DNA from: a virus
Virus record (IMG/VR): IMGVR_UViG_3300031834_000011
Location: 1-44,077 of that record
Length of the DNA: 44,077 bases
Reading direction: 5' to 3' (one strand)
Shown here: positions 34,496-41,788 of the stretch, one piece after another
How positions within the stretch are numbered: the stretch's first letter is position 1
How the letters are laid out: each line of letters starts with the position of its first letter
Notes under the pieces: model-generated
What the model was told of the DNA's origin: nothing
Databases searched by the model: none
What the model saw: only the letters and a program-made list of their open reading frames with translations
Translations under genes and position numbers: made by a program

Positions 34496-35119
34496 ATGGA
34501 AGATTATGTCAAACTGCCAATTAAGACAAAAAACGGCACTTTGGAAGTGTTAGTTGACTCAGACTCTGGTGCAGACGTTACTGGGCACACTTGGTTACTG
34601 AGCAGTTTGGGACACCCGTACAGGCTAATCAAGACCGACGATGGGCCTAAGGTTGTGCACTTGCCAAGAGTAGTTATGGGCGTGACCAGCAAGCGGGTTA
34701 AGTTTGTCTCGTCCAATAAGTTAGATTGTCGCAAAGCCAACCTGGTAATAGGCAAATCTGTACCAGAAGAAGTTGGCACTGCTAAATTGGCGTTGGAAGA
34801 GGTAAAGGCTGAGGAGCTAGTAGAAGAACAGATTATTGAGCTACCCAAAATTATCGTTAGAGACCAGCCCATTGTGCCAGAGCCAGTAGACGACATTAGG
34901 CCAGCCACTACCAGAATGCCCTTTACCAGCCACCAAGAAGAGAGTACGCGGCAAAAACATGAATTTATCCTGCGAACTGGTGGAGGGCGCGAGGTTAGGC
35001 TGCGCCAGAATGCGCAACAAGCAAAAGTAGTGCCCATTGACCAGCAAATCAAAGGCGTACCACTAGAACTGTTAATTAGGGAACTAAAAGTCAGGGGAGC
35101 TACCAACATAATTTTCTGA
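34496..35119 (+). CDS. Protein with degenerate HNH-endonuclease-like N-terminal domain
   Basis: A 207-aa protein. Residues about 15-90 follow the layout of phage HNH homing endonucleases: VLVDSDSGADVTGHTWLL, a HLPRVVMG segment in place of HRLIM, then VKFVSSNKLDCRKANLVIG in place of VDHINGNKLDNRRSNLRI. The catalytic His of the HNH core is replaced by Phe and the conserved Asn in DNR by Cys, so nuclease activity is unlikely. Residues 100-150 are a Glu-rich linker; the last 50 residues form a separate small domain (LELLIRELKVRGATNIIF). GGAGG precedes the ATG. It looks like a domesticated nuclease domain. Confidence 0.7.
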   Translation: MEDYVKLPIKTKNGTLEVLVDSDSGADVTGHTWLLSSLGHPYRLIKTDDGPKVVHLPRVVMGVTSKRVKFVSSNKLDCRKANLVIGKSVPEEVGTAKLALEEVKAEELVEEQIIELPKIIVRDQPIVPEPVDDIRPATTRMPFTSHQEESTRQKHEFILRTGGGREVRLRQNAQQAKVVPIDQQIKGVPLELLIRELKVRGATNIIF

Positions 35120-35129
35120 TGGGTTGTGA

Positions 35130-35333
35130 GTGAAAAACGCAAGTATTAGCGGTTTGGTACTAGAAGAGCGCATTTGTTCTGGAGGGTGCGGTAAGGTGTT
35201 TAGGGTCATGCCGGGGTCCAAACAGCGTACTGCGCGTGGTGAGTGCAAGATAGTATGCGATCCTGACCCACATCGGAAGATGACTGTTGAGGAGAGAAGC
35301 AAGATAAACGGTAGGTTCTTCCCACCGAAATAG
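35130..35333 (+). CDS. Small Cys-containing hypothetical protein, 67 aa
   Basis: A 67-aa protein with CSGGCGKVF and a later EC...VC pair, which suggests a zinc knuckle. It starts at GTG 35130, 10 bp after the previous stop. Basic overall. No family recognised. Confidence 0.65.
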   Translation: MKNASISGLVLEERICSGGCGKVFRVMPGSKQRTARGECKIVCDPDPHRKMTVEERSKINGRFFPPK

Positions 35334-35402
35334 TCCTCCCTCTATTATACTTGCGGGGTGAGCACACGTTGAAGGCTATTTTTCTTAGTGGAGGCGCACA
35401 AG

Positions 35403-36194
35403 ATGAGATATAACGATATTAGAGCCAAAAAACTAGTCCAGATTGCAGCCAACAACCTGCCGGATAACCCAGCGAAAGCCAAAGCACTTCTCATGGTAGC
35501 CTTGGCTGACTCGAAGTCTGTTGATATTTTCGGTGGTGATATATACGAGTACATAAGTGAGAAAGAAGCCGAAAAGCCTCAGGAGGGCGACACGCCCCAA
35601 GAGGAAGCTGAAGATAGGTTGGACGATGCAACTGAGGACGAGGCACCCAAAGACAACCCTGATTCCGTAGTAGATGATGACTTGGCGAGTGGGGGAGAAG
35701 CTGGGGATAAAAAGGCTGGTTCCGATCAGGAACGGTTGTTGGATGGCGGAGACAGGGCTCGTCTGTTGGGTGCTGCATTAGCAGCAAGGTATAAAGGTAA
35801 GATTGGTTTAGCACACCAAATCGAGCTAAGTCTGTCAGCGGACCTTATATCGTCTCTCCAAGAAATTCTTATGCACGAAGCCTGTCTGTTTGATACAAGA
35901 ATAGCATACCTACACTTGGGAGAAATGCCAGGAAGTGTTTCTGGCATCCATAAGATGCAGTCCTTGCTCCTCCAAATTGGTGCTGAGCCTACTCTAACTA
36001 GGATGGCCTTGCAATCATTGCCAGAAAGAAGTATGGCCGGATTAGCCACAAGAGAGAAGGCTATTATTAGCCAGTTGCACGTACTGTACGAAGGGTTATT
36101 GGCAAAGCTTGATATTGCCAACCCTGTTGAGTCAGAGCTGTACCTGGGCATTAAAGATTTGCAAAGCCACCACCAGTCAGAGCTTGTACTATGA
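35403..36194 (+). CDS. Hypothetical protein with acidic central region, probable virion protein
   Basis: A 263-aa protein. The N-terminal 50 residues are helical and include AKALLMVALADSKSVDIFGGDIYEYIS; residues 55-105 are strongly acidic and low complexity; the C-terminal 150 residues are helical. GTGGAGG at 35388-35394 supports ATG 35403 as start. Its stop overlaps the next ATG (ATGA). A structural role is guessed from neighbours. Confidence 0.75.
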   Translation: MRYNDIRAKKLVQIAANNLPDNPAKAKALLMVALADSKSVDIFGGDIYEYISEKEAEKPQEGDTPQEEAEDRLDDATEDEAPKDNPDSVVDDDLASGGEAGDKKAGSDQERLLDGGDRARLLGAALAARYKGKIGLAHQIELSLSADLISSLQEILMHEACLFDTRIAYLHLGEMPGSVSGIHKMQSLLLQIGAEPTLTRMALQSLPERSMAGLATREKAIISQLHVLYEGLLAKLDIANPVESELYLGIKDLQSHHQSELVL

Positions 36195-36778
36195 CCATGT
36201 TGTCCCAAATCCAGGAAATAAAGCGTGACCTAGCGGAGTTAGGCAGCGAAATTGACGCTCTGCCAGACGACAATAAGGACGGTGCTGTCTCCTCTTACAA
36301 TGGGGCCGTGTCAGCAATAGACAATCTTTTGGCCTCGGTCGAAAAGTATTATAAAGACAAAACCCTGTCCGACCAAATGAAAGTAGACATACTAGCCAGA
36401 ATTGACGAAAGCTCAGTCTACGCTGGCCTGACAGCTGAGGAAAAAGAAGTAGTAGCTGGCAGGATTATTGAGTCGTCAGACAAGAAGGTGTTGTCACCGG
36501 CTGAATTCTCTGAGTACGTCTTGTCCAGGCTGAGGGAAAAGAGTGATGAAGAGTTGACCAAAATAGCATACAGCGCACAGGATATTAGCAGTCTTGGTAA
36601 GGCTGTAACAGAGGGAGTTCAGCCCGACTTGGTTTTCTACGAAGCCGGACTTGAAGTGGCCAACAACTTTGTCAAAACGCCCTCTGGTCGAGAAGAGGCG
36701 CTGACTCGTGGCCAAAACAGAGTGAGCAAAGATCCTAAAGCCTCAAAGGCTTTCCTCAAAGCCTACTACGCGCTATAA
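36191..36778 (+). CDS. Hypothetical helical protein, 195 aa
   Basis: Unrecognised, highly helical and acidic, with coiled-coil tendency in the first 60 residues and an Arg/Lys-richer C-terminus. ATGA overlap couples it to the upstream gene; the next gene starts 13 bp later after AAGGA. Probably part of a virion-assembly group. Confidence 0.75.
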   Translation: MTMLSQIQEIKRDLAELGSEIDALPDDNKDGAVSSYNGAVSAIDNLLASVEKYYKDKTLSDQMKVDILARIDESSVYAGLTAEEKEVVAGRIIESSDKKVLSPAEFSEYVLSRLREKSDEELTKIAYSAQDISSLGKAVTEGVQPDLVFYEAGLEVANNFVKTPSGREEALTRGQNRVSKDPKASKAFLKAYYAL

Positions 36779-36791
36779 GGACATATCTGAC

Positions 36792-37760
36792 ATGGAAGAC
36801 TCTGGCGAAATCCTAAAGAGACCGGCTCGGACGGCAGCAGAAGCTAAGCGATACTTTTCTCCTGACAAAATTAAAACTTTGACCAAAAGAGTGATCCAGA
36901 GCTATGTGGAAAGTTTTTTCACTGGCGCAAACATGTCAATTATGTCCTCGATTAGCCCAAGCTCCGTCAACTTCAATATTGATAAGTCATTTGACCAGAA
37001 GCTGGACCCGACCCAAAGGAAGTTGCAGATCGCCAGGTATTTCAACGAGCTTCGCAACGTGCTGCCAGCCATTCTAATCATGGACGGTGGCGTAATACCG
37101 GTATCAAATAACATAGGCCAACTCGGTTCCCAAACTCTTCGTGGTAATGAGTGGTACGGGTACTATCCGGTAATAAGAGCGATACCAATCACTGTTGTGG
37201 CGGCGGCCCGCAGTGTTGAGGAAGCTGACGAAATGTCGGCCCTGCTTTCCTTAATCTTTAACGAGCTGCGCAACATATCCGGCGGGTCTTACATGACCGG
37301 CAACAAGGAGGAAGGTGAAACGTGGGTGATTCACCTGCCTAATGAACCAGTAGAGGTGTCAGGCATCTCAGATACAGAGGTACCAGGCGACCCGGTAGAA
37401 AAGATTTGGCATGCTGAGGCTGTGTTGTCATCCGTGCTCTACGAGGATGTCGTAGCGATTAAGCGCCAAGTGTCTGATCTCCAGTTTGGCGGTGTGGTGG
37501 TCAACTCTCCCAATATGCTAGACACGCTACTGCCAAAGATTGTCATTCCTGACGTGATATCGCTCAACCAGCAAATAACCATTCTGGTGACCAACATGAA
37601 AGACAATTATCGTGTTGTCTTGTCTGACTCCAAAATAGCCACGCTGAATTACCAAATGTTACTTACCCCTCGTCGGCCAGGCCAGCTTACGATCAAAGTG
37701 GTTGACTACTCTAGCCATCACCGCACCATCGTGCAAAGCAAAACCATCACTATTCAATAG
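36792..37760 (+). CDS. Putative virion structural protein, 322 aa
   Basis: A beta-rich protein with an N-terminal helical part (residues 1-85), a central domain with LPAILIMDGGVIPVSNN and VIRAIPITVVAAARSVEEADEM, and a C-terminal Ig-like segment (VISLNQQITILVTNMKDNYRVVLSDS...). The central part recalls neck or tail-completion proteins, but no diagnostic motif is present. It ends the gene run before a short AT-rich gap. Confidence 0.7.
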   Translation: MEDSGEILKRPARTAAEAKRYFSPDKIKTLTKRVIQSYVESFFTGANMSIMSSISPSSVNFNIDKSFDQKLDPTQRKLQIARYFNELRNVLPAILIMDGGVIPVSNNIGQLGSQTLRGNEWYGYYPVIRAIPITVVAAARSVEEADEMSALLSLIFNELRNISGGSYMTGNKEEGETWVIHLPNEPVEVSGISDTEVPGDPVEKIWHAEAVLSSVLYEDVVAIKRQVSDLQFGGVVVNSPNMLDTLLPKIVIPDVISLNQQITILVTNMKDNYRVVLSDSKIATLNYQMLLTPRRPGQLTIKVVDYSSHHRTIVQSKTITIQ

Positions 37761-37805
37761 CTCATGCTTATAAAAGTATTATATCCCACATAACGGAGAA
37801 ATATT
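37761..37805 (+). promoter_or_regulatory. AT-rich gap with TATAAA box
   Basis: TTATAAAAGTATTATAT occurs at about 37769-37785, just upstream of the small membrane-protein gene. It resembles the TATAAA-type boxes near 1958-1978 and CATAAATG at 3609-3616, so it may be a phage-type promoter. No -35 element is evident. Confidence 0.35.
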
Positions 37806-37955
37806 TTGGTATCCTTTGTGAGCGTGATATGGTCAGTCTGTGCCTACTGCATAAAGGCGGTGTTGGTAGCACTAGTTATCTATATCTCTGTGCCGTTATT
37901 GGTTGGTGCGGTCGCTTATCTTTTTACCGTCAAGACTAAGAGGAAAAAATGTTAG
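37806..37955 (+). CDS. Small membrane protein (holin candidate)
   Basis: A 49-aa frame starting with TTG 37806, 6-8 nt after GGAG. The product has a long hydrophobic stretch (AVLVALVIYISVPLLVGAVAYLF) and ends in a basic KTKRKKC tail, a typical small bitopic or hairpin membrane protein. It overlaps the next gene's ATG by 7 bp. A holin or membrane-modulating role is possible; endolysin is far away (1-0.6 kb), so the link is weak. Confidence 0.62.
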   Translation: MVSFVSVIWSVCAYCIKAVLVALVIYISVPLLVGAVAYLFTVKTKRKKC

Positions 37956-39178
37956 CCAAAGTTCATATTATTGGCGGTGGAACAGTAGCCCACGTCAGAA
38001 ACCATCTAGCGCTTTGCGCTCCTGCATATGGCACTACTGCTCGTGCCTTGTTTGACAAGTGTTTGGTGCTGTTCAACACCTCAGAGGTGGTTGTGCATCT
38101 GTCCAAAATGGCAGCCATGGAGGACCGTGGGTCGTTTGAGACTTGGAGCGACCTGTCCAACTTGCTAGACGAAATAGTGGAAGACCCAAGGACCAAGGTT
38201 ATCTTTTTCAATGCCGCTGTCGTGGATTTCCAAGGCTTTATAGAGGGAGAGCACAGCGGTAAGTACAAGGAAAGGTTGAAAAGCTACCGACCGTATACTA
38301 TGGAGCTTAAGGCTGTACCAAAGCTGGTCAACAGAGTGAGGAAGGAACGAAAGGACATTTTCTTAATTTCGTTTAAGACTACCTGCGGTTTGTCGGAACA
38401 GGCCCAATATCTTGCCGGTCTTGAGTTGCTCAAGAGGTCCTCGTCCAACTTGGTTTTGGCTAATGATGTCCTGACAAGGACCAACATGATTATAACGCCG
38501 GAAGAGGCTGCCTATCATGTTACTAAGGACAGGGACGAAGCCCTGGACTGCTTGGTGCAGATGGCTAACCTGCGCAGCCATCTTACTTTCACCCAAAGCA
38601 CAGTGGTGGCTGGTGAGCCCATTAGTTGGCTGTCACCAGAAATACCAGCGTCTTTGCGTACCGTGGTAGATTTTTGCATAGCCAGTGGCGCATACAAACA
38701 GTTTCATGGCGCCACAGCAGGCCACTTTGCCGCCAAGTTGTCCGATACTGAGTTCCTTACTTCGAGACGGAAAAGCAATTTCAACAACCTGCAGCAAGTT
38801 GGGTTGGTGAAAATCAAATCTGATAGTCCAGACACAGTGCTGGCGTATGGCAGTAAGCCATCAGTTGGCGGTCAATCGCAACGCATAGTATTTAGGGACC
38901 ATCCGGGGCTGGACTGCATTGTGCACTTCCATTGCTTAATCAAAGACGATTCGTCAGTTCCGCGTGTCTCCCAAGAAGAATTTGAATGCGGTTCGCACGA
39001 ATGCGGGGCCAACACATCGCGTGGGTTAGGCCAATTTGGCAACATCTGGGCGGTATACCTAATCAATCATGGTCCTAACGTGGTATTCCATAGCTCTGTT
39101 GACCCGGTTGAGGTAATGGACTTTATCGCGGCCAATTTTGACCTCAGCATAAAAAGCGGCGGGTACCAACTTACCTAG
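37949..39178 (+). CDS. CoaB-like phosphopantothenoylcysteine synthetase domain fused to class II aldolase-like domain
   Basis: A 409-aa protein. Residues 1-210 follow CoaB, the C-terminal half of Dfp: IIGGGTVAHVRN at the N-terminus, FFNAAVVDFQG at about residue 88, GKYKERLKS, FLISFKTTCGLSE, and SNLVLANDVL at about residue 170. Residues 235-405 resemble class II aldolase/adducin proteins: LRTVVDFCIASGAYKQFHGATAGHF, then LDCIVHFHCLIK with two histidines spaced as in the metal site, and later LINHGPNVV. AGAGG precedes the ATG. CoaB joins cysteine to 4'-phosphopantothenate; why a phage fuses this to an aldolase-like domain is unknown. Confidence 0.75.
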   Translation: MLAKVHIIGGGTVAHVRNHLALCAPAYGTTARALFDKCLVLFNTSEVVVHLSKMAAMEDRGSFETWSDLSNLLDEIVEDPRTKVIFFNAAVVDFQGFIEGEHSGKYKERLKSYRPYTMELKAVPKLVNRVRKERKDIFLISFKTTCGLSEQAQYLAGLELLKRSSSNLVLANDVLTRTNMIITPEEAAYHVTKDRDEALDCLVQMANLRSHLTFTQSTVVAGEPISWLSPEIPASLRTVVDFCIASGAYKQFHGATAGHFAAKLSDTEFLTSRRKSNFNNLQQVGLVKIKSDSPDTVLAYGSKPSVGGQSQRIVFRDHPGLDCIVHFHCLIKDDSSVPRVSQEEFECGSHECGANTSRGLGQFGNIWAVYLINHGPNVVFHSSVDPVEVMDFIAANFDLSIKSGGYQLT

Positions 39179-39190
39179 GAGAATAAAGAA

Positions 39191-39532
39191 ATGCTGAAGG
39201 AAATAGTGTTTGTATCAAAGGATGAAGATACGATCGAGGTGCAGGAAAGCCCATACGGAGACGCTGGGACAACTTACACTGGATATCTTGGCATGCTCAA
39301 CCACTTCAGGTTACAGCTAGTGTCTTTTCGCGAATTGCCAAAAACCAAAAAAGAGTTAGAGTATCTGAATCGCGATATTGAAGGTTACGATATGATCTTA
39401 GCCAGCAATAGCGAAAGCAATGCAGAAGAGTTTATTGTGCGCAAGTCTGAGGCTAGAAAGTCTGGCAGCAAATACGCCGACAACCTGGCTGTAATCGAGG
39501 CAATAAAAGCTGATGGAAAATGGAAAGAATAA
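39191..39532 (+). CDS. Hypothetical protein, 113 aa
   Basis: Unrecognised. AGGAG precedes ATG 39191. Beta-rich N-terminus, then a charged helical half (LEYLNRDIEGYDMILASNS...). No membrane or cysteine motif. Confidence 0.72.
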   Translation: MLKEIVFVSKDEDTIEVQESPYGDAGTTYTGYLGMLNHFRLQLVSFRELPKTKKELEYLNRDIEGYDMILASNSESNAEEFIVRKSEARKSGSKYADNLAVIEAIKADGKWKE

Positions 39533-39552
39533 ATTGGTAGTTTAATAACACG

Positions 39553-39732
39553 ATAGCAGTAGAATTTAACAGAAGTAAGAAGCAAAAACAAGGACTATGC
39601 CAGTGTTGCTTACTATCAGCCATGTTGCATGAGACAACTGTTACCTACGCAGCCCAAACTGGTAGCTCACGCGATATTCGTGTTATTACCGACTTGTGCT
39701 CTTCCTGTATTATTAACTTATTGCACTATTAG
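39553..39732 (+). CDS. Possible small zinc-ribbon protein lacking a canonical start
   Basis: A frame ending at 39732 encodes a protein-like segment with LCQCC and, about 30 residues on, LCSSC, a CxxC...CxxC zinc-ribbon layout. No ATG, GTG or TTG precedes the first Cys pair before the in-frame TAG at 39538-39540; the first near-cognate codon is ATA at 39553. It may use a non-standard start or be a truncated gene. Confidence 0.33.
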   Translation: MAVEFNRSKKQKQGLCQCCLLSAMLHETTVTYAAQTGSSRDIRVITDLCSSCIINLLHY

Positions 39733-39741
39733 GAGCGTTTT

Positions 39742-39888
39742 ATGGCAAGTTACTTAGTAAAATTTACGACCGACCAGGACAATGAGCCTATGCTGGCCAG
39801 CGTTGAGGCAGAAGATGCTGACGAGGCTGTAGCTGCCATCAAAGAGGAAGCACAGGTGGCGTCTATTGTTGAGTGCGTACCGATATGA
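39742..39888 (+). CDS. Small acidic protein, 48 aa
   Basis: ATG 39742 has a near-perfect TAGGAG site 6 nt upstream. The product begins MASYLVKFTTDQD and contains VEAEDADEAVAAIKEEA; this beta strand followed by an A/E-rich helix is typical of small phage proteins. Function unknown. It is the last coding gene before the tRNA promoter. Confidence 0.72.
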   Translation: MASYLVKFTTDQDNEPMLASVEAEDADEAVAAIKEEAQVASIVECVPI

Positions 39889-39917
39889 GTTTTCTGCGCT
39901 AAGTCATCCTTTCACCG

Positions 39918-39945
39918 TTGACAACACGCAGTAGGCTGTGATACA
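39918..39945 (+). promoter_or_regulatory. Sigma-70 promoter of the tRNA cluster
   Basis: TTGACA (39918-39923) is a perfect -35 box. GATACA (39940-39945) lies 16 bp downstream, preceded by TG at 39937-39938, giving an extended -10. The first tRNA starts 19 bp after the -10 box. This is a host-type promoter and fits early transcription. Confidence 0.75.
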
Positions 39946-39963
39946 CTGTTCTTGTACATAAAA

Positions 39964-40040
39964 GCGGATGTAGCTCAGTTGGCTAGAGCGGCGCGTTGCC
40001 ATCGCGCAGGTCGAGGGTTCGAATCCCTTCACCCGCTCCA
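39964..40040 (+). tRNA. tRNA-Gly (anticodon GCC)
   Basis: A complete 77-nt cloverleaf with encoded CCA: acceptor GCGGATG/CACCCGC (one A-C mismatch at the fifth pair), D-stem GCTC/GAGC with GG in the loop, anticodon stem GCGCG/CGCGC with loop TTGCCAT, T-stem GAGGG/CCCTT with loop TTCGAAT, and discriminator T as usual for glycine tRNAs. The anticodon reads GGC and GGU codons. Confidence 0.93.
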
Positions 40041-40050
40041 TTTTCCTTGC

Positions 40051-40178
40051 TGGGGTTTTTGGTTAGGCTTGGTGCTTTGGTGCAGGTTGTCCTAGTAAGC
40101 GAACGGATATTCTCACCGTAAAATACTAAGTAGCTGAACAGTCAGTCAGGCCTGAGGGTTCGATTCCCTCAGCCCCAA
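40051..40178 (+). tRNA. tRNA-like element with extended middle, identity unresolved
   Basis: TGGGGTT (40051-40057) pairs with AGCCCCA (40171-40177), and a canonical T-arm (GAGGG, TTCGATT, CCCTC; 40154-40170) stands directly before the 3' acceptor strand. The 96 nt between acceptor and T-arm are about twice the normal length and contain nested inverted repeats TAGTA/TACTA around ACGG/CCGT, and CTGA/TCAG. No standard D-arm or anticodon arm could be assigned, and no CCA is encoded. It may be an interrupted tRNA, one with a very long variable arm, or a decayed copy. Confidence 0.42.
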
Positions 40179-40186
40179 ACTATATT

Positions 40187-40262
40187 GCGGACGAAGTTCA
40201 AATAGAAGAACACCCTAGTACCACTAGGGAGGTGCAGGTTCAAGCCCTGCCGTCCTGCTCCA
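40187..40262 (+). tRNA. Unusual tRNA-Gly-like gene (anticodon ACC)
   Basis: A 76-nt cloverleaf with encoded CCA: acceptor GCGGACG pairs fully with CGTCC-GC once one T is bulged out; D-stem GTTC/GAAC; anticodon stem CCCTA/TAGGG with loop GTACCAC; T-stem GCAGG/CCTGC with loop TTCAAGC; discriminator T as in glycine tRNAs. Oddities are the bulged acceptor, a D-loop (AAATAGAA) lacking the conserved GG, and the rare anticodon ACC for GGU. Its last 23 bases overlap the end of an antisense coding gene. Function is uncertain. Confidence 0.62.
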
Positions 40263-40788
40263 CCCTTCCCTTAATTCTTGCCATAATACGCCCAAACAGT
40301 GCAGAGTTGGCTGGTTTATCAGCCGCTTCGTCAACCTGTGGTATCGCATAGACTTCCTGGTTGGCCTGGGTGCTGGCCAACTGGTTCAGCAACCCTTGGT
40401 AAACGGACCTTTTCTTGGCCAATTCTGCACTCAGGGTGTCTATTCCAAGGGAATCCCTCTCGGACGCCATTTTGGCCAGCTCACTTCTAAGGTTAGTCTC
40501 CACGCTGGCTAGTTCCAGCCTGAGTCTGGCTAGTTCACCCTTGATCTCAAGATTGGCGTCCGGAGCTAACTTGTTACCCCAAACTCCTTTGCCAGCCCTG
40601 TTTGCTAGTTCCTCAAATACCTCTGGCCTCTTCTCCGATTGCATAGAATACCTGCCTGGTTTTTCCTTTGGCTCTTGCTTCTCAACTTTGTTCGGGGCAC
40701 TGTAGCGCTTGTTATACATCAGCGTAGTTACCGACAAACACAGCACAGCAAAAATAACGGTACTAACTATATCCACGTCTACCTCCAT
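40240..40788 (-). CDS. Membrane-anchored coiled-coil protein
   Basis: A 182-aa protein with one N-terminal membrane helix (IVSTVIFAVLCLSVTTLMY) and, from about residue 85 to 140, a coiled coil (GELARLRLELASVETNLRSELAKM). This layout suits an inner-membrane spanin-like or other envelope protein. The start is ATG 40788, or an in-frame GTG four codons later, which has GGAGG at the right distance. Its final codons and TGA stop lie inside the antisense tRNA at 40187-40262. The neighbour across the short divergent gap is 40892-41428. Confidence 0.72.
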   Translation of the reverse strand: MEVDVDIVSTVIFAVLCLSVTTLMYNKRYSAPNKVEKQEPKEKPGRYSMQSEKRPEVFEELANRAGKGVWGNKLAPDANLEIKGELARLRLELASVETNLRSELAKMASERDSLGIDTLSAELAKKRSVYQGLLNQLASTQANQEVYAIPQVDEAADKPANSALFGRIMARIKGRVEQDGRA

Positions 40789-40891
40789 TTCACCAGTCCT
40801 TTTTGGCGTAAACACGGTTTCTAACAAGATACTATGCTGGAACCTAAAATCGCACCGTGGTAGGCAACAACAACGCACAGTAGGTAAACAA

Positions 40892-41428
40892 ATGAAAGAA
40901 CAGGCCACGGTGACTGATGAGAAAAAGGCGTCACTTTTGCAACAGTTGCAGCTCCGGTTAGAAACGGCAAGAACTAAGTTTAGTCTCCCACCAACCACGT
41001 TGGTTGTTAGCAAGATAGACAACTTGGGCCATGTTGCTGGCTTTTACGTGCAAAGCCATATGCAACCGCGTGCCGAGTTAGGGCTGACGGCAACTGTTAT
41101 TAAGGAGACTGCAAAAGACGTAGAAAATTTGGCGTCAAGTCTTAAAGACCTGGCGTCGCGTCACGAAGACATTGACGCCGAAACCCTTCTGGCCGGAATA
41201 AGTAGCGAGTGCCGCCGACTCTCGATCATACGGCGCAAGCTTCAGGATGTCATAGAAGCGTCGCACAGGCGCATGTTAGCCAATAGAGATGCACAAGCCC
41301 CGGTTGGGTACGTAGATATTGCCGACTATGGCAAGAGCAGCAAGGATGTGATTCGCACCACAACGGCCATTATTGTAAAGGCCGAAGATGTTGGCGACCT
41401 AATAGGCGAATACACCATTAACGTTTAG
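40892..41428 (+). CDS. Hypothetical helical protein, 178 aa
   Basis: Unrecognised. It begins MKEQATVTDEKKASLLQQLQ; ATG 40892 with GTAGG was chosen because the longer frame overlaps the divergent gene. Mostly helical up to residue 130 (DVENLASSLKDLASRHEDI), followed by APVGYVDIADYGKSSKDV and a short beta end. TAGGAG after its stop serves the next gene. Confidence 0.73.
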   Translation: MKEQATVTDEKKASLLQQLQLRLETARTKFSLPPTTLVVSKIDNLGHVAGFYVQSHMQPRAELGLTATVIKETAKDVENLASSLKDLASRHEDIDAETLLAGISSECRRLSIIRRKLQDVIEASHRRMLANRDAQAPVGYVDIADYGKSSKDVIRTTTAIIVKAEDVGDLIGEYTINV

Positions 41429-41437
41429 GAGATTGGT

Positions 41438-41677
41438 ATGCTATCAGAAGGATTAGAGGTATTATCAGGCTATTTCACTGCCGACAAGGGTTCAGGAGAA
41501 CTGTTAGTCAAGGACGAATACGCAATTATATTGTGTGGAGAAAGAGTCATTGTGTCTGCTCGTGAGCTGAATGAGTGCGCTTGGAAGCCTAAGAAAGTGT
41601 CGCTTTTTGGTCGCGATCACGGCTCAATACTAGACGATATCGAAGTGTTCAAAAAGATCGAGATAGGCAGTTTATAA
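41438..41677 (+). CDS. Hypothetical protein, 79 aa
   Basis: Unrecognised beta-rich small protein ending KKIEIGSL. Its last 25 bases (41653-41677) recur almost unchanged at 42138-42162 between the next two genes, showing that this gene end was included in a local duplication. Confidence 0.72.
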   Translation: MLSEGLEVLSGYFTADKGSGELLVKDEYAIILCGERVIVSARELNECAWKPKKVSLFGRDHGSILDDIEVFKKIEIGSL

Positions 41678-41686
41678 GGAGGATAT

Positions 41687-41788
41687 ATGAGCGATACAAG
41701 ATCTAAGCTAACCAAGGCTGGCGTATCTGTTATTGGTGGCAAGGTTAAAGCTAGCGATGTCGCTACGGCTGTCAGAGTCTTGGCCGCT
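41687..41788 (+). repeat. Cassette repeat copy 1 (tag-encoding)
   Basis: About 100 bp encoding the tag module is repeated at 42175-42276 and 42946-43047 with high nucleotide identity, for example AAGATCTAAGCTAACCA shared by all three. Identity drops sharply after the module, so the payload coding parts are unrelated. Confidence 0.85.

Noticed and set aside
34504-35142. 212-aa minus-strand frame opposite the HNH-like gene
   Set aside because: Ser/Thr/Leu-rich composition typical of antisense shadows; the plus-strand gene has GGAGG and a recognisable domain.
40058-40153. Anticodon assignment (UUC, Glu) for the middle tRNA-like element
   Set aside because: The loop around TATTCTC lacks the required U33 and a five-pair stem, so no identity is claimed.
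40709-40891. Longer N-terminus for the 40892-41428 protein
   Set aside because: It would be antisense to the start of the divergent membrane gene, and the added residues are shadow-like; ATG 40892 has its own site.
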